NCBI RefSeq assembly: GCF_007995155.1 | Contig: NZ_CP042593.1 | Coordinates: 228,001-292,000 of the forward strand | Source: Cytobacillus dafuensis | GTDB taxonomy: Bacteria > Bacillota > Bacilli > Bacillales > Cytobacillaceae | Direction: 5' to 3' | DNA length: 64,000 nucleotides | In this document: positions 62,784 to 64,000 of the stretch, one piece after another | How the letters are laid out: each line of letters opens with the position of its first letter | Numbering within the stretch: position 1 is the stretch's first letter | Notes under the pieces: model-generated | Told to the model about the DNA's origin: nothing | Database searches by the model: none | What the model saw: only the letters and a program-made list of their open reading frames with translations | Program-made: the position numbers and the translations under genes

Positions 62784-63179
62784 GTGAAAGAGTACTTTTA
62801 TACAAAGGTTTTAGCTAGTTTGGTTGGAATAGTAATGACTATCTTGGCAATTATTTTTGGTTTATTTGCTTTAATTGGTATAGGATTATCAAACGCATGG
62901 AGTAGTGAGAACAGTACTTCTACAACTCAATACTCCTCTGTTTTTCCCATCTTTGTCATGATATTTTCTATTGGTCTATTTACATTCATTGGCTCGTTAA
63001 GACTTAAAAATAAAACATGGAATATTATCTATATTGGATTAATTGTACTTATTGGAATAGGTTTTATAATCACGTTTTTTGTAATTTGGGGGGCAATAGG
63101 ATTAAAAATTGAAATTTTTATTTTATTTATTGGATTCCTATATATATGTTTAGGGTATATGGCTTATAAAAAAAGATAG
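62784..63179 (+). CDS. membrane protein, 131 aa
   Basis: Four hydrophobic helices (about 8-32, 52-68, 77-96 and 103-125) and a Lys-rich end. GTG start with AAGGTGA upstream. It is 57 bases past the beta-lactamase gene. No family is recognised. Confidence 0.7.
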   Translation: MKEYFYTKVLASLVGIVMTILAIIFGLFALIGIGLSNAWSSENSTSTTQYSSVFPIFVMIFSIGLFTFIGSLRLKNKTWNIIYIGLIVLIGIGFIITFFVIWGAIGLKIEIFILFIGFLYICLGYMAYKKR

Positions 63180-63265
63180 AAATAATATTGCCTTATATGT
63201 TAAGGTCACATTTATCAAAAAGCAGTATAAATAACAAAATAACTAACAGTCAATTTAGCACATAA

Positions 63266-63300
63266 AAACGTTAGGGGATTTTTCCAGGCGTTTTTTTTTT
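63266..63300 (+). terminator. weak terminator-like hairpin
   Basis: AACG and CGTT with an inner GG/CC and a run of about nine Ts, after the small membrane protein gene. Confidence 0.5.
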
Positions 63301-63354
63301 ATCGAATATAATTTTTGTTCTTCAAATAAAGCTCTTCGTTAGTGCCTTATGATA

Positions 63355-63825
63355 CTATAAAAGTTTTTTAGCTCTTAATAAATCCTTTAATATTTCGCTT
63401 GAGTCTAGTGTAGCAACTTCTCCAAAGAACATATTAAAAGTAATCACATCCCCTTTAGGTGAATATTTTACGGATGATGCGTTTAAGTCATCATATTCAT
63501 CTGTTTTGAATCGAAGTTCCCATCCTCCTTCATTAAAAGGAATAAAATCTCCGTTCTTCCACTTTACGAGCCAATACTGATTAGTTGCCATTTTGTATTT
63601 TAAATCTTGCAAAAGTGCTTGAATCTCCTGAGCATTTTCCGTTAATAATGTTTCTACCCCATCTATCGTTACATACACTTCTTTAACTTGTTCAAATTCT
63701 TTATCCTGCCATGGCCTTTCCTTTTCAAAAAGAATATGTCGGACATCATCATCAACATAATTCCAATCTAAAAATAAGAAAATACCACAAATAATAACTG
63801 AAATAATAATAAAAGTTTTCTTCAT
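63355..63825 (-). CDS. membrane-anchored hypothetical protein, 156 aa
   Basis: One N-terminal helix (about 4-19) followed by an outer domain with YWLVKWKNGDFIPFNEGGW. The length and start fit the GGGGGAAGGG site. No lipobox with a proper cysteine is seen. No family is recognised. Confidence 0.72.
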   Translation of the reverse strand: MKKTFIIISVIICGIFLFLDWNYVDDDVRHILFEKERPWQDKEFEQVKEVYVTIDGVETLLTENAQEIQALLQDLKYKMATNQYWLVKWKNGDFIPFNEGGWELRFKTDEYDDLNASSVKYSPKGDVITFNMFFGEVATLDSSEILKDLLRAKKLL

Positions 63826-64000
63826 ATCCCTTCCCCCGAATTAAGAATATTTTTTTAACTAAAATGTATGTCAACGAAGGTTAGCTCCTAGTTAGTCTTA
63901 GTATAGCCATTCACTATTTATAAATTAATTTTAACATTAATTTTCCATTTCTCTTCAAAACGTTTGATATTTAAGCCCCTTATTTTTTCTGCAGGAATAA

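Noticed and set aside
1..64000. tRNA, rRNA or prophage genes
   Set aside because: Reading both strands showed no cloverleaf with a CCA-type end, no rRNA-like stretch, and no phage structural, integrase or lysis genes.

Overview
The window looks like a chromosomal segment of a low-GC Gram-positive bacterium of the Bacillaceae. The reasons are AT-rich sequence, strong AGGAGG-type ribosome binding sites with frequent TTG and GTG starts, many short lipoproteins, and family content typical of the group: the YdbS/YdbT pair, YwbE, DUF1292, a BmrC/BmrD-type exporter, YfiT/DinB proteins, a T-box leader and a class D beta-lactamase of the Gram-positive type. Short mobile repeats resemble the bcr1 repeats of the Bacillus cereus group, but the species cannot be fixed from sequence alone. 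No rRNA, tRNA, CRISPR array, prophage or transposase gene was found.

Layout. 1-1150: gene remnants and a DUF3995 membrane protein. 1178-3542 (minus): a phenylalanine hydroxylase / pterin dehydratase operon behind a T-box leader with two copies of a palindromic operator. 3612-14274: the most striking block. A consensus promoter covered by Fur boxes drives a lipoprotein. A divergent promoter with a partial Fur box drives UDP-glucose dehydrogenase. Then follow a UDP-glucuronate 4-epimerase, a flippase-like protein, a membrane alkaline-phosphatase-superfamily enzyme, a GT2 transferase, an FTR1-type iron permease with its extracytoplasmic partner, and a GT-C transferase. This reads as an iron-limitation locus joining iron uptake to a uronic-acid envelope glycoconjugate; the link is inferred. 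14418-21843: a binding-protein ABC importer with a glycerophosphodiester phosphodiesterase and an unusual LacI/solute-binding-protein fusion regulator.

22005-34840: mostly single genes: a lone ABC-2-type permease, three adjacent DinB-fold proteins, an AlkC-like repair protein flanked by repeated hairpins, an AI-2E family transporter, the bPH2 pair, a divergent TrmB/MFS pair, OsmC and an aspartate racemase. 35018-41683: a GC-rich repeat, an ECF sigma factor with its own consensus promoter and a DUF4179 anti-sigma partner, a predicted gluzincin-like lipoprotein, and an Lrp-MMPL pair. 41819-47187: DJ-1/PfpI and VOC proteins, then a BmrCD-like multidrug exporter preceded by a leader peptide overlapping mutually exclusive hairpins, as in the antibiotic-responsive bmrB attenuator. 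47299-47541 is a five-copy 53-bp tandem array in which each unit makes a hairpin.

47594-63825: small accessory genes (GNAT proteins, peptidase E, signal peptidase I, HAD phosphatase, an Imm5-like pseudogene, YwbE, an ATP-grasp ligase, DUF1835/DUF3658, DinB, DUF1292, a MocR regulator, the class D beta-lactamase), with second or third copies of the repeat families. Several starts were moved inward from the longest open frame because a ribosome binding site sits in front of the internal codon.
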